DNA from: Ctena decussata
Lineage: Eukaryota; Mollusca; Bivalvia; Lucinida; Lucinidae
Direction: 5' to 3'
Length of the DNA: 64,000 nt
Assembly: GCA_963989385.1 (NCBI GenBank)
Contig: OZ022508.1
Location: 29,968,166 to 30,032,165 of the forward strand
Below the pieces are notes generated by a model that searched no databases, was not told the DNA's origin, and worked only from the letters and a program-made list of their open reading frames with translations. A program made the position numbers and the translations under genes. Positions 12,501-23,564 of this stretch are shown one piece after another; position 1 is the first letter of the stretch; each line of letters opens with the position of its first letter.

Positions 12501-13657
12501 TTGGCGGAGTTGTACAGGTCGAGCTGCGCCCGTATTTGTCGAGTTTGGCTTGTATGGCCCATGTTCCTTCTTACGAATGTGTGTTCTGCTCTTGTAGATT
12601 TTTATTTGTATTGGCCGAGTTTTGCATGCATTGGCCGAGTTTGTCAAAATAAGCTCAATCTCTGTCAGGTATGAGGTAGACTGCTTTTGCCATATAAGTG
12701 TTGTTCTACAATGTACATTTAGTAAAGAAGAAGTTTCAACATTGTGCATTCTCTAGTATGTCGTACTTACCGAGCAAGTGCCAGAGTCTGCGTTTTCAAA
12801 GCAAAGTCGTGTCACGGGGTTGTAAGAACCTAGTAGGATTTCTGTACAACGTGTATCATTCATGATATTGATATCAATCTCTTGCAACAATGGACCAAGC
12901 ATCCAAACACCTGGATCGAATGAAAATAAAATTTAATTAAATGAACTAGCGCATCTCATCGAATTAAAAATATGGCCTCAGGTGGAAATTGATAAACTCG
13001 AACAAAATGGACTGAGGAGATTAGTTATCAGGTCGATAATTTCAGCCACCAAAATAGTAAGAAAGCGCAGATATGAGTCTTCAGCACATATGAATAAGCA
13101 TCGGTGAAAATACTTAAACGCAAACAAATTTTATGTTTACAATATAACTGAGCCGCGACAGGACCAAACCAACAAAGTGGCATGTGCGCCCAGCGAAGAC
13201 TCAGATCAGCCTGGGCACCCGCCCAGTCGGATCAGAGTCTTCGCTGTCTGCATGGAGATACCTTAGGCCTTTAGCTACACTTTAAGCGCACAGCGAAGAC
13301 TATGATCTGGCTGGGCTAACGCCCAGGCTGACCTGAGTCTTCACTGTGCGCATGTGCCACTTTGTTGAATATGATAACGACATTTCACAACAAATACTAA
13401 CACAATCTTGAAGGTAGTCAAGCATTGTTTTACACGCATCAGTTAAATTTCAGTAAACACAAACAGTGGCATGTTTCAAAATACGGCCTTCCCTGTACAG
13501 TTTTTAATAAACTATTTTCTCATAATCTTCGAATATAGTTATTTTCCTTTCGTCCCAGGACAAGTATCAAATTAGCAAAAACTTTACCCGAGTTTATTTG
13601 AAGTGACCAAGCAAAAGATTCACACAAACAGAGAGAGAGAGAGAGAGAGAGAGAATC

Positions 13658-13694
<37 letters not shown>

Positions 13695-16600
13695 GAGAGA
13701 GGAACTGCATATTCTCTAAGCTTTTCAACAAAAATGTGCAGATTTGCGTATGATTGAACTGATTATGGTACCTATAACAAGGATGACAATAAATGTACAT
13801 ACATTTCACGCACTATTGAGAGAGGGTACATGTATACTGACACAAACAAGAAACGTCCGCTTGACATTTGTGTGTGTTAATTCCAAAGACATGCAGGCAT
13901 TTCATTCAAGTGTTTCGTTTCAATAACATCGATCATTTAGCCATGGTATGCACCAAACAAAAATCCATTCGATGAACATTAGCGCCAATGACAACGCCGA
14001 ATACACCAGTACCCAAATTTCGAAAGTCACAAAATCAATATTTCGGGTGTTCTTTATGTTTTAACGATCACAGCACATCCCAGCATCACTGAGCAGACAC
14101 GCTGCTGAGATACTATGAGTGCTAGAAGCATTCCTCACTGTCATCATCACTGGCACAAATCTTTAACGTAAAGTGACGTCACAAAACGTCGATCATGACT
14201 GTGCTTAGATACACGCAGACAGTACCTTGTTGGTCTATCCGTTTGGAAGCCAGTGGTATAGAACTACTTCACATTTCAGTTCTAGCCATCAATATCATTG
14301 GAATTTGCATAATTCAGCTTGCAAAAGGTTGGTTGCAAAATTACTTGATTACTTTTCTGTAAGACATTGGGTGATAAAAACCAAACTTTAGTGAACTCGG
14401 ATTTTAGATTTCTGCCTTAAGTTTGGTTTTCTGGTGCATGTTGTCATTGTCGTATACAAGAATATCCAATTAAAACAAAAACGGTGTCAAAATGATGAGC
14501 GGCTATGGAGATATGGAAGTTCTAAAATCGTTATTAATTTAATTCCACGGGAGATGATTTCATTAATTGAAGACTTCGGGCTGCTTTATCGTTCATTTAA
14601 TCAGCTGCTTTTGTTTTTTAGACGTTGTTTTATGTTTAACGACATTTCTGACCCTCGTCTAACGCAAAACGTTTCATGTTTTAGTGAATAAAATGCTACC
14701 GAGGATGAAAAAAGCTGTTTTCTCATTAGGTTCGATAACCCTAGTGATTATGGACAAAAATTAAAACGGTTGCATGTTTATGTGTGTCAGACGTCGGAAA
14801 ATATTTTGTTTTATTTCTTTTGGCTGACAACTTTATTGGTTCATAAGATACAGAACATTTTAAAACGGACGTTTCTGTTTTGTGTCAGTATATTTGGAAT
14901 ACAAATTAGCGCTTTTGATTTCCATCAAAAGTTCATCCCAAATCTCTGTCTTATGAGTTGAGATCGTAAGCCCCTCGACCAACACTACCAGACTTCAAGT
15001 CTTAGAACTTACCGTTATGTGTCGTATATCCCCATCCAGTAACCACGCATTTTACTAATGTATTGTCCACGATTAACTGATCTATTGTTTGGTTAGAAAC
15101 TCTCGGTACTTTTGCAATGTTTGTGCTGTTCATATTTGCTGGGGTTGCAAGCCTCAAAATAGCTATATCGTTTTCCAAAGTCATTCTATTCCAGTTTGGG
15201 TGCTACAAAGAAAATGAAAAATAATTTGAACCGCGACATGAGAAAACCAGCAAAGTGGTTGTGCGCCCAGCGCAGACTCAGATCAGCCTGGGCATCCGCC
15301 CAGCCTGATCAAAGTCTTCGCTAAGCACTTAAAGGGTAGCTAAGAGTGTAAGCTACCTCCATGCGGACAGTGAAGACTCAAATCAGAATGGGAGGATCTC
15401 AATATGCGCTGGTCGGACAACCACTTTATTGGTTTTGTCGTGTCGCGGCTCATTATTCCAACATTAAACAAGGAAGACCTGCAACTGACATGTCTGAAGA
15501 AACAGGGAAGATCCAGATGTGGCAGTTCTGTAGGACGTTCAGTTAACAGTGATACAAAAAGTAAGTACGGAAAGGGTTTCTTTTATTTATTAATAAGGCA
15601 TTGACTTCCCTAAACATTTCATTCATTTATTTATAGAGGATCTAACACGAGTGGTCATTTCATATGAAGTATATGAAACGAACTTTCGGCGAGTCCTATA
15701 AATTTTGTATAAAATGACCACGCGTGTAAGATTCTGTTTATCATATGACCATTTAACCTCATTATGAGGGCTGATCACACGCCTTAAATCCTGTGTGTTC
15801 GTCTGTTGTTCAGATGATTATGATTTATTGTTTCATGGTCATGTCGGGACGGTCAGTATCTTAACCAAACCATTCCTGGGCAGGCTTAGACCACCTAAGC
15901 GGTTAATCAGTACTAAGTGCACATACTTTCGCCAGTAACTGACAACTGCCCTTCTTGAATCAGCGGAAGGAGAAACGAAAGTATGTGGCCGATAATGTCA
16001 ACAATTATATAGTAATTTGAACTTTGAAACTTTCAACAATTGACTACAGAATCAATATAGCTTTAACAAAGATGACTAACAAAAGTGTAACATATAACCG
16101 GGTATTTCGGGAAGAAGATACTAGACAGTAAAGACAGTAAAGTTATGAAAGTCCACGGCGGAAACACAAAGATCAATAAACTTCAAATCAACGCCTATCC
16201 AACGTCAATGACGTTGAACCAACGTCGATTCAATACTGACTCAACGTTGTGTGATCGGTGGGACATTTAGAAGAGGCAAACAGAAAAGATGCAGTGAAAA
16301 GGACAACAAGACTTAGTGTCAAACAGAGCAAAATTTGTGTAAAGGAGAGCTCCACGGGGTATGGAATTTTAAGTTTGCCGTCAGTTACCACTTCTTAAGA
16401 AATGCAAAGGAGCATACGAATCCAAAACATTCTAATTGCTTTAAAGCTAAAGGTTTGCACAGACACATGACGGATTCACTTCAATTTGAAAATACCAGCC
16501 ATAGCAGGCACGCAAGACCTAATAACCCCCTAGTCAACTCTGGTTCAACGTCGTGACTTTAGATCAACGTCGTGACGTTGATTCAACGTCGACTCAGTGT

Positions 16601-19600
16601 CGATTCAAAATTGTGCCCTGCGGGTGGTTTCTATTGCTTATCATTTGTGCGTATGAGAACAAACAGAAATAATATGTTTCACTTAGGCTAATTCTCAGAG
16701 TAACATGATTTCTGACATACCCCAGTTGGTTCAATAATATGAAGGAAAATTGCAAGAAAAACTGAGTTTAATAACTTTTACTTCAAAGAAATAAGTCATT
16801 TACGTACAATAACTTTTGAAATGTCTTGATAATAGGCTTTAGATGAAATGCTTATACGTTGGAAACCACGGCTAATTACCTGTGCTCTGCACAAGGCCTG
16901 TCAAGGTACCCCACCCACTCAAGTTTGCAAGTCCAGAGACGCTAACCAAAAAATTCTAACAGATCAAAATGATCAAAACCAAATTATTCCTTGTATTCTA
17001 ACTAATAAAATGAATACCCACAACATAGTTTTATTTTGTCTATGAACGGAAATATAGGCGTTTTAGTGTTGAGAAACCAGGGGAAATGTTCCAAAAGCTG
17101 CCAGTATGGTAACAAAAAGTTAAAAATAAACATAGAGCCCGGTCTCCAGCACATTTAATATTCTCATGACATGTAAATATATTAAAGTTACATGCATGTC
17201 TGCATGTAAAATATAAAATGTGCTGGAGGCCGGGCTCATATATTTTGAAAGCCGCAAAGGCTACCAAATTCGTTATTTTCGTAAGAAGCCGTAGGGAGTA
17301 TGGGTATGTTCAAGATTATATTTTATGCAAGAATTGGTTGATTTTGTATTTGCTGTTACATTTTAGGTTAGACCTTTCCTATGAATGCATTTTATTTATC
17401 GAAATAAAACTTTTGTAAAATGAGTTTTCAGGGGGGCCAAATATGGGCCTTATCATACCAGGTCCTTTGAAAGGTTTTCTGATCATAAAATCTGACAAAC
17501 AGGTCTATCTTGAATTGAAGACAGTAAAACAGCCACGTCATGACACTACTTTTAAATATTGACAATCCTTAGTTTGAAGGAATGGTTAGTCAAATTTTAT
17601 CCTGGTGAATTGCAGTTAATCAAAGCAAATACTTCTGATACCGAGGCCCCATTTTTGGATTTACATTTATCAGTTTTAGATGGATTTGTTTCATCTAAAA
17701 TTTATGACAAACGCGATGATTTTGATTTCGACATTGTTAATTTTCCGTTTTTGGATGGTGATCTTCCCCGCACCACTTCTTATGGTGTTTACATTTCTCA
17801 GCTTATTCGCTTCGCCAGGGTGTCTAGTCATTTGGCTGATTTCAATGCTCGAAATAAAAGTTTGACTGCCAAACTTTTACAGCAGGGGTATCGGTATCAT
17901 AAACTTCGGAAAGCTTTTTCTGAATTCACAGTATCCGAACGCACTGTACCATCTCTTCCGGTTTTCATAGCGTGGAATCGAGATAACAGAATTCGCTTAT
18001 AACCAGTAGCCGGAAATCATTATATTTTGAGTTTTTATCCGGAATCTACTGCGTCATTTATAGTTATTCAGCTTCGAAAATGTAAAGGGGTAAGTTTAAT
18101 ATAATTTTCTCTTCGGTCTTTTTCTTTATTGCCCTGTACAATGAAAACCTCCTTGCCGTCGCAGTTTGTTTTCAGAACAGCTTAATTTAACACGAGATTG
18201 TGTCGTGCAAAACTTAGCTATCATTCTTTTATCAAAACTAATAAACTGTGGATTGATAACGCCTTCCGTTTATTCTAAAGATTGTTTATAAAACAGGTAA
18301 GAAAATGCTCAAAATGGTTTAAGAATCATGCAAAGGGCGATTTGAAAACTGTACCAATTACTACCCACCCATACACGACACTGTACAGGGTAATAAAGTA
18401 AAAGACCGAAGAGCAAAATATATTAAACTTACCTCTTTAAATTTTCGAAGCTGAATAGCTATAAATGACGCAGCAGATTCCGGATAAAATCTCAAAACAT
18501 AATGATTTCCGACTACTGGTTATAAGCGAATGTTTGTACTCTCGATTCAACGCTATGAAAACCGGAAGAGATTGTACATGTAGTTCGGATACTGTGAAAT
18601 TTTATCGTAGACACTTTGAATTGGTTTCTAAATATAATACAGGGTTAAGGTCACTTTTGCAACAAGGCCTATCGGATCCTGAATTTTATGGTGACTTAGT
18701 ATATAAATTACGCAAAATCGTAGGGAAAACAGAATTTCCTGATCAATTTAAGAAAATTATCATACGATTTAAACGCATTGGCTATAACATAGATGTAATG
18801 CGACAGTCTGCATGCTTAGTGGTTAACCCAATCACTGTTGACAACTTTGTTGTCCTCTTTAATTGCACGCCGGTGGGTCGGGGTTCAGACTCTATGATAG
18901 CCCCTACATAAAGCTATATATTAGTTGGTTGGGGCGGGATGTTTGTCTGTTTTTTGGCTCACCGGGGTTCAACTGGTGGTCTTCTTTTGCCCCAGTGCTC
19001 CAGTGATGTTGCCGACGCCCCAGGGATCTCCAGGTGTCTCAACACGTTTCGGCTGTCGAGTCCTCATCCTTGCTTCATCACGGTCTTTCTTGATTTTTAT
19101 TGTTGACCGTGATGACTCTCTGATGAGTTAGGGGACCTCCATACGAACCGAACTACCAGCTAATTGTGTGCACCACGGCGGAGGATGATGGTGAAGGTTT
19201 GGGCCCAGTAAAACCGGTTTAACCCCCCCAGTAGTTATTACTGACCGTCCAAAGGCGGTACTTTCGTTGCAGTTGCATTCGTTTTATGTTCGGTGCTGTT
19301 TAATTTATTGTGTTCTTATTTTAATCCTTCTATAATAAAAATAGAAAATAGGTAAAAATAATTGTTAAATGTTTTTCGTATAATTTGCTTAGTCTGTTGT
19401 AACCCTTTTGTTGGTCTAAATTATTTAGTTCAATAAAGATAGCTGAGTTGCCACCTATTTGGGAAAGAGCTGCTGACTCGGCTTATCGCTTGTAATTTAT
19501 TGTTTGTTGGGATGTCTTTGTCAATATTTCCCTTTGATGTTAGGGATAGGGTTTGGGATCTGATTCAGTCAGTTCCTGTAGTGTAGTTACTCTTAAAATT

Positions 19601-22600
19601 TTCATGTATTATAACTGATTGGTATTCTAAGAGTACACCTTTAGTCCATAAATGACAACTCTTTAAATGAGTTTAGTCAAAAGGGAAAAATGCTTATAAG
19701 TATAATTATGATTCGTCTTTTAACCAAAGTGTAAAGGTTGACAACGACGCTCGCACGAACGTAGTCGCTAAAGCAAGGCCGCGGTAACTACAACATTATT
19801 TACTTCGTGCGAGTGGGCTAAAACATATGAGCCGCGACACGAGAAAACCAACAATGTGGTTTTTTTGCGCCCAGCGCAGACTCAGATCAGCCTGGACATC
19901 CGCCCAGTCTGATCAGAGTCTTCGCTGCCCGCATGTAGGTAACTTAGACCCTTAGCTACCTTTAAGCCCTTAGCAAAGAATCTGTTCAGACTAGGTGGAT
20001 GCCCAGGCTGATTTGATTCTGAGCTGGGCGCACAGCCACATAGTTGGTTTTTAAGGCGTTATAGTTTCAGGGGAAGCTACTCTACTGGATTGCATTTCTG
20101 CCTTCCTTGTCAGTATGAAACAGCTCTCAAAGGAAACATCTTGTTTCAACTGCAGCGATTTATTTTTTCACGGAAGACCCAATTATAGTGAGTTTGTCTT
20201 ACAGGAATTTCCTGTAAGACAGACTACTTTGTAAATGGATCTACTGTGAAAACTCGCGGCAAGTGGTTCATCTACGTAACAGGTGACAATAGAGGTAGGA
20301 AAGCCAACTGTAGAGGTGAAGAAACGACAGTAAAGGTGAGGAAAGCCAACAGTAGAGGTAAAGAAAGCCAAAAGTAGAGATGAGGAAAGCCAACAGTAGA
20401 GGTGAGGAAAGCCAACGGTAAAGGTTAGGAAATCCAACAGTAGAGGTGAGGAAAGCCAACAATACAAGTAGGGAAAGCTAACGGTGGTGGTGAGAAAAGC
20501 CAACAGCAGAAGAGAGGAAAGCCAACTGAAGAGTCGAGGAAAGCCAACAGTAGAATACAGGTAAGCCAATTGTAGAGGTGAGGAAAGCCAACGGTAGAGT
20601 CGAGAAAAGCCAACAGTAGAGGTAAAGAAATCCTTTATTAGAGGCGAGGAAAGCCAAATGTAGAGGTAAGGAAAGCAAACAGTAGAGGTTAGGAAAGCCT
20701 ACAGTAAAGGTGAGGAAAGCCAACAGTAGATGTGAAGAAAGCCAACAGTAAAGGTGAGGAAAGCCAACAGTAAAGGTGAGGAAAGCCAACAGTAGAAGTG
20801 AGGGAAGCTAACAGTAGAGGTAAGGAAAGCCAACAGTCGAATAGAGGAGAACCACCTGTAGAGGTGAGGAAAGCCAACAGCAGAGTCGAGGAAAGCCAAC
20901 AGTAGAGGTAAAGAAAGCCATTATTTGAGGTGAGAAAGCCAACTGTAGAGGTGAGGAAAGCCAACAGTGAAGTTGGGGAAAGCCAACAGTTGAGGTGAAG
21001 AAAGCCAACAGTAGAGGTGAGGAAAGCCAAGAGTAGAATAGAGGAAAGCCAATAAGTAGATGCAAGGAAAGCCAACAGTAGAGGTGAGGATAGCCAACAG
21101 TACAGATGAGGAAAGCCATCAGTACAGGTGAGGAAAGCCAACGGTACAGGTGAGGAAATCCCACAGTAGAGGTGAGGAAAGCCTACAGTAGAGGTGAGGA
21201 AAGCTAACAGTACCGCAAAAGCTGCCTCCCTTTGATACAATGGCATCGAAATTGTTCCAGGTTATCCCTGTACCCCTAATACACCTAGAGAGTCATATAC
21301 TAAAACGATACTTACCAAAGTCCTATTATGTACATATATCATTTCTTCGGAGCCGTCAAGGGATGCCCGATCATAATCCCCTACAACCACCTGATACATA
21401 GATGGACGACTGTTGAACAGAAGAAAATATGAGTTTAGTATACGCCTGCTTAAAATTAAGCATCGTATAAAGAGTTCATAACAACTGAGTGTGTGGGAAA
21501 CGACTGGGAAAGTGTTTGTGCATTTTCCAATAAACAATGCTGTACATTTTGCTCTTTATGCGTAAAATCTTAGATAAATCACCGAGAGGTTTCTAAACAA
21601 AGGTGATTCATTTTAAAAAAAATTAGACTTCATATGTAAAATCTTGTGTTTTGGCGTGTTTTCGCTTGAACTAATAATTGCAATTTCGAAACTAATAATT
21701 GATGTTATGACAACATAGAAGAGACGTGTTATATGTGACTGTACTTCTGGGTTCAACATATTTATGAGTAGATTACTGATGTAACAATCACTGCTTGCAA
21801 AGACATGCATCCGAGGGTACATCAAGTGAGCAGTATTTGAAATAACATCACAGTATCGGAACGCACTGTACCATCTCTTCCGGTTTTCATAGCGTCGAAT
21901 CGAGAGTACAAACATTCGCTTATAACCAGTAGTCGGAAATCATTATGTTTTGAGATTTTATCCGGAATTCGCTGCGTCATTTATAGTCATATAGCTTTGA
22001 AAATGTAAAGAGGTAAGTTTAATATAATTTGCTCTTCGGTCTTTTACTTTATTGCCCTGCACAATGTCGTGTATGGGTGGATAGTAATGAACACAGTATT
22101 CAAATCGCCCTTGGCATGATTCTAAAACCATTTTGAGCCTTTTCTTACATGTTTTATAATAATCTTTAAAATAAACGGAAGGCGTTATCTACAATTCGTT
22201 AGTTTTGAAAGTAGGACGATAGCTAGGTTTTTCACGACACAAACTCGTGTTAAATTAGCTGTTCGGAATAAAATTTCTGTAACGGCCATGAGGTTGTCAT
22301 TGTACAGGTCAATAAGGTAAAAGACCGAAGAGCAAATTATATTAAACTTACCTCTTTACATTTTCCAAGCTGAATAACTCTAAATGACGCAAAAGATTCC
22401 AGATAAAATCTCAAAACATAATGAATTCCGACTACTGGTTATAAACGAATTTTGTACTCTCGATTCAACGCTATGAAAACCGGAAGAGATGGTACAGTGC
22501 GTTCGGATACTGTGAACATTAACCAATTTATACTTTGCGCCCCATAAAACAGGTATTTACAAACACAAGAGACCAGATCAGATGCCGCAGAAGGCGGAAT

Positions 22601-23564
22601 CTGCTCAGGGTTTACACGTTTTGCAAAGTAAACATGACTTCTCTGTAAAATAATAAAATGAAATAAATACACGCAAGGGTACTTCTAGTGGGCAGTGTTT
22701 GAGATAACCTTAACCCATATTTTGCATTGCGTGCCATAAAATAACATTTGCAGAAAAATGCCGCAGAATGTGGCATATGATCAGGGTCTACATTTTTTGC
22801 ATAATAAACATGCGTACTTCTCTTTGGAAGAAAATAAAATAATAAAAAAAATTATACCACCCTTTTCAGAAAAAAAACTTGACCCCTTAATATTTTGAAA
22901 TGTGTATGGTCTACACTGATAAGGATGGTATAAAATAGTTATACCATGGTTTGTGCATCTGTACGGGCAATAATCCACTCGCTAAAGTTCGTGGATTATC
23001 TCCTCGTACAGGCGGACAAACCATGAAATAGCTATTATTTAAACCAGAGAACTCTTAAATGGTCTCGTCCAGTATATAAGACTAGAATAGTGCACTAGGC
23101 ATAAATGGGATAATTGACTGTACTAAAATGATGACAAAAACTAAACCGAAGACCCCTAAAAATAAATGAACTCATCCGGTATATAAGGACAGAATAGGGC
23201 ACTAGGCGTCAGCGGTAAGTAACAATAGTTGCACACACTTGGCACTCGGCGCCAAGTGTAAGCAACTATTGTTACGTACCGCTGAGCCAGTTGGGGAATT
23301 TCGTTACAAGAATTGCAAAACAACAAGAACAGCCAGGCATACATGGGTTAATCCGCTGTACAAGGTATACTTACTCTACACATTGCGCCGCAGTTACCAC
23401 ATACCACTTAGATATCAGCGTACCGCCACAAACAAATCCTCCGTTACGTTTTATCCAAACCATCCAGCGGTAACGGTCGGGTTGGGCATCGTTCCCGTTA
23501 TAAATCTCCCCATCTCGAAGGTCGTCATTAACTGGGGCTGCCAATGTTTGGAGGACTGTTACAG
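9543..23564 (-). CDS. Serine protease homologue (S1A trypsin fold) lacking catalytic His and Ser; five exons, first exon not located
   Basis: Exons, in minus-strand order: 23375-23564, 21316-21409, 15013-15202, 12771-12910 and 9543-9758 (TGA at 9545-9543). Every junction has AG and GTAAGT and the phases join without a break, giving about 276 residues of a chymotrypsin-fold domain. Recognisable blocks: IYNG start, FVCGGTLIS, YVVTAAQC, YQVVVGDYD, HPNWN, ENDIAILRL, CVVTGWGY, TCSGDNGGPWVC and a C-terminal DWLKSF helix. Asp102 is kept, but the His of TAAHC is Gln (CAA) and the Ser of GDSGGP is Asn (AAT). The residue before the Ile of the mature N-terminus is Glu, so normal trypsin-type activation also looks lost. 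The frame is otherwise intact, which argues for a secreted pseudo-protease rather than decay. The C-terminal tail is acidic (KDDDDYDGEGG). The hydrophobic run VTVLQTLA at the start of exon 23375-23564 probably ends the signal peptide. An ATG at 23649 reads through the poly-T tract into it, but that tract plus GACAG looks like a splice acceptor. Confidence 0.88.
9917..10020. mobile_element. Short hairpin element with GACGTC motifs
   Basis: Runs from AAGCGGGCACATGAAGTCG to CGACGCCATGTGCCTACTCG, a near palindrome rich in GACGT motifs. Similar elements lie at 32742-32842, 35214-35320, 35337-35430 and 39058-39142. It lies in the intron between protease-homologue exons 12771-12910 and 9543-9758. 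Confidence 0.6.
10519..10800. mobile_element. MITE-like repeat, family 'TATAGAGGATCT', copy 2
   Basis: Contains a long hairpin: ATTATTGAATTTATTAAACG pairs with its inverse about 70 bp later, around a GATAAGATGC...GCATCTTATC stem. It then shares the TTTATCATATGAC segment with the copies at 1588 and 15635. Confidence 0.6.
11147..12211 (+). mobile_element. PIF/Harbinger DNA transposon, degenerate, with TAA target duplication
   Basis: Terminal inverted repeats AGCCGTGTTCAYATGTGCAC bound a 1065-bp element. TAA stands directly outside both ends (11144-11146 and 12212-12214), the 3-bp duplication typical of PIF/Harbinger. Inside is a broken transposase (11339-11798). The subterminal regions, especially 11995-12211, carry many copies of the palindrome GGGTGCAAATTTGCACCC or parts of it, which could be transposase binding sites (inference). 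It lies in an intron of the protease homologue. Confidence 0.82.
11339..11798 (+). pseudogene. PIF/Harbinger transposase N-terminal fragment (HARBI1-like)
   Basis: An ATG at 11339 opens a frame ending in VDQWRNDF near 11450. After a one-base shift between about 11445 and 11465 it continues as KASFDNLCNRLRGQLQRD, then LSVELQVAVTLYHLAG, YRTLGNLFRIAKPTVCECV and WVYSAIMDELF. That order (W-x-x-x-F, FxxLCxxL, a helix-turn-helix with 'fgvskstv'-like text) is the N-terminal region of Harbinger-type transposases. The DDE catalytic part is missing; after about 11700 the text no longer resembles the family. A non-functional relic. Confidence 0.72.
12215..12770. other. Intron sequence, nothing recognised
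   Basis: AT-rich intron of the protease homologue, with a small perfect palindrome TACAGGTTCGAGAACCTGTA near 12389 that is too short to be a tRNA. Confidence 0.3.
13149..13368. mobile_element. 240-bp palindromic MITE, copy 4 (right end missing)
   Basis: The left arm starts TGAGCCGCGACAGGACC; the right arm stops after CCACTTTGTTG, without the last ~20 bp. Confidence 0.8.
13628..13700. repeat. (GA)n microsatellite
   Basis: About 70 bp of GA repeats with few interruptions, in an intron of the protease homologue. Confidence 0.95.
13701..15012. other. Intron sequence, nothing recognised
   Basis: No exon, repeat family or RNA gene that I can support. A few short open frames occur by chance. Confidence 0.3.
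15222..15456. mobile_element. 240-bp palindromic MITE, copy 5
   Basis: Complete element, TTGAACCGCGACATGAG to TGTCGCGGCTCATTA, about 20 bp upstream of the acceptor of protease-homologue exon 15013-15202. Confidence 0.82.
15635..15760. mobile_element. MITE-like repeat, family 'TATAGAGGATCT', copy 3
   Basis: Starts TATAGAGGATCTAACACGAG and has the same hairpin around CTTTCGGCGAG as the copy at 1588. Confidence 0.65.
15836..15995 (-). mobile_element. SINE body fragment, same family as 40981-41244
   Basis: Matches the tRNA-unrelated part of the intact SINE (GGTCATGTCGGGACGGTCAG, then AATCAGCGGAAGGAGAAACG). The tRNA-like head is absent: the match ends at TATGTGGCC. Confidence 0.75.
16190..16262. 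mobile_element. Short hairpin element with TTGAATC/ACGTTG motifs
   Basis: Dense run of CAACGTC, GACGTTG, GATTCAA and GACTCAACG ending in TGTGTGATCGGTGGG. A second one at 16528-16628 ends in GTGCCCTGCGGG. Confidence 0.45.
17135..17239. repeat. 105-bp inverted repeat
   Basis: GAGCCCGGTCTCCAGCACAT pairs with ATGTGCTGGAGGCCGGGCTC, with an AT-rich loop of about 60 bp. A small MITE or hairpin locus. Confidence 0.65.
17531..18911 (+). pseudogene. Reverse transcriptase C-terminal fragment (Penelope-like type), split by a MITE
   Basis: Before the MITE (to 17926) the frame reads PFLDLHLSV, KIYDKRDDFDFDIVNFPFLD, YGVYISQLIRFARV, DFNARN, LLQQGYRYHKLRKAFSEF. After it (from 18597) it continues KFYRRHFELVSKYN, LLQQGLSDPEFYGDLVYKL, FKRIGYNIDVMRQ and stops at 18911. 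Joined across the MITE this is one colinear protein end. The FLDL, kiydK, QLiRfaR and QGY order parallels Penelope-like reverse transcriptases, but I am not certain of the class. Upstream there is an in-frame TAG after NIDNP (about 17566) and a one-base shift near 17590, so it was already broken. No palm catalytic Asp motif is in the window. Confidence 0.7.
17927..18596. mobile_element. ~670-bp MITE with CACAGTA ends, copy 1
   Basis: Inverted repeats of about 215 bp start CACAGTATCCGAACGCACTG and end with the inverse ...GTTCGGATACTGTG. Flanks are GAATT (left) and AAATT (right), a 5-bp target duplication with one change. It interrupts a reverse-transcriptase reading frame exactly between AFSEF and FYRRH, which shows it is an insertion. 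A sister copy lies at 21849-22514. Confidence 0.88.
18912..19330 (+). other. 3' flank of the reverse-transcriptase relic
   Basis: GC-richer than its surroundings, including GAGGATGATGGTGAAGG near 19182; probably the degraded 3' part or UTR of the same retroelement (inference). Confidence 0.35.
19825..20051. mobile_element. 240-bp palindromic MITE, copy 6 (right end missing)
   Basis: The left end is complete (ATGAGCCGCGACACGAG); the right arm stops at ATAGTTGGTTTTTAAGG. Confidence 0.8.
20285..21213 (-). repeat. 22-bp minisatellite, about 42 copies
   Basis: The plus-strand unit is approximately GGAAAGCCAACAGTAGAGGT plus GA. Because three units make 66 bp, every frame repeats every 22 codons and the minus strand stays open with text like TSTVGFPHLYCWLSSPLLLAF. 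These open frames are a by-product of the period. The array lies in the protease-homologue intron about 100 bp downstream of exon 21316-21409. Confidence 0.95.
21806..22850. repeat. Tandem duplication (~215-bp unit), first copy split by the CACAGTA MITE
   Basis: Unit 1 is 21806-21848 plus 22515-22660, unit 2 about 22680-22850. Shared text includes GGGTAC, GTGRGCAGTRTTTGARATAAC, TGCCGCAGAA, TCAGGGT and ACATTTTTTGCA-like segments. Unit 2 has no insertion and so represents the empty site. Confidence 0.75.
21849..22514. mobile_element. 666-bp MITE with CACAGTA ends, copy 2, perfect 5-bp target duplication
   Basis: Starts CACAGTATCGGAACGCACTG and ends CAGTGCGTTCGGATACTGTG. AACAT stands on both sides (21844-21848 and 22515-22519). 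Long inverted repeats match those of 17927-18596. The centre has no coding capacity. Confidence 0.92.
22852..23036. mobile_element. Composite palindromic MITE with TTATACCA ends, copy 1
   Basis: A TTATACCACCCTT...AAGGATGGTATAA half is followed by an ATAGTTATACCATGGTTTGT hairpin around CCTGTACGAGGAGATAA. The copy at 24641-24824 has both halves in the opposite orientation. Confidence 0.7.
23206..23288. repeat. Perfect hairpin, about 35-bp arms
   Basis: CAGCGGTAAGTAACAATAGT and the following 'tgcacacacttggc' pair with their inverse ending ACGTACCGCTG. Parts of one arm recur at 26724-26795, 33281-33350 and 39577-39648 next to CCACTTGGGGAAC or similar. Confidence 0.65.

Noticed and set aside
20285..21213. 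CRISPR-like array (22-bp repeats)
   Set aside because: There are no spacers: units are contiguous and vary by substitution, and the surroundings are eukaryotic introns.
20183..21246. Several overlapping minus-strand open frames of 60-185 codons with repeated FPHLYCWLSS text
   Set aside because: They follow from a 22-bp repeat without stops; all three frames show the same peptide pattern, and the array lies within a well-defined intron.
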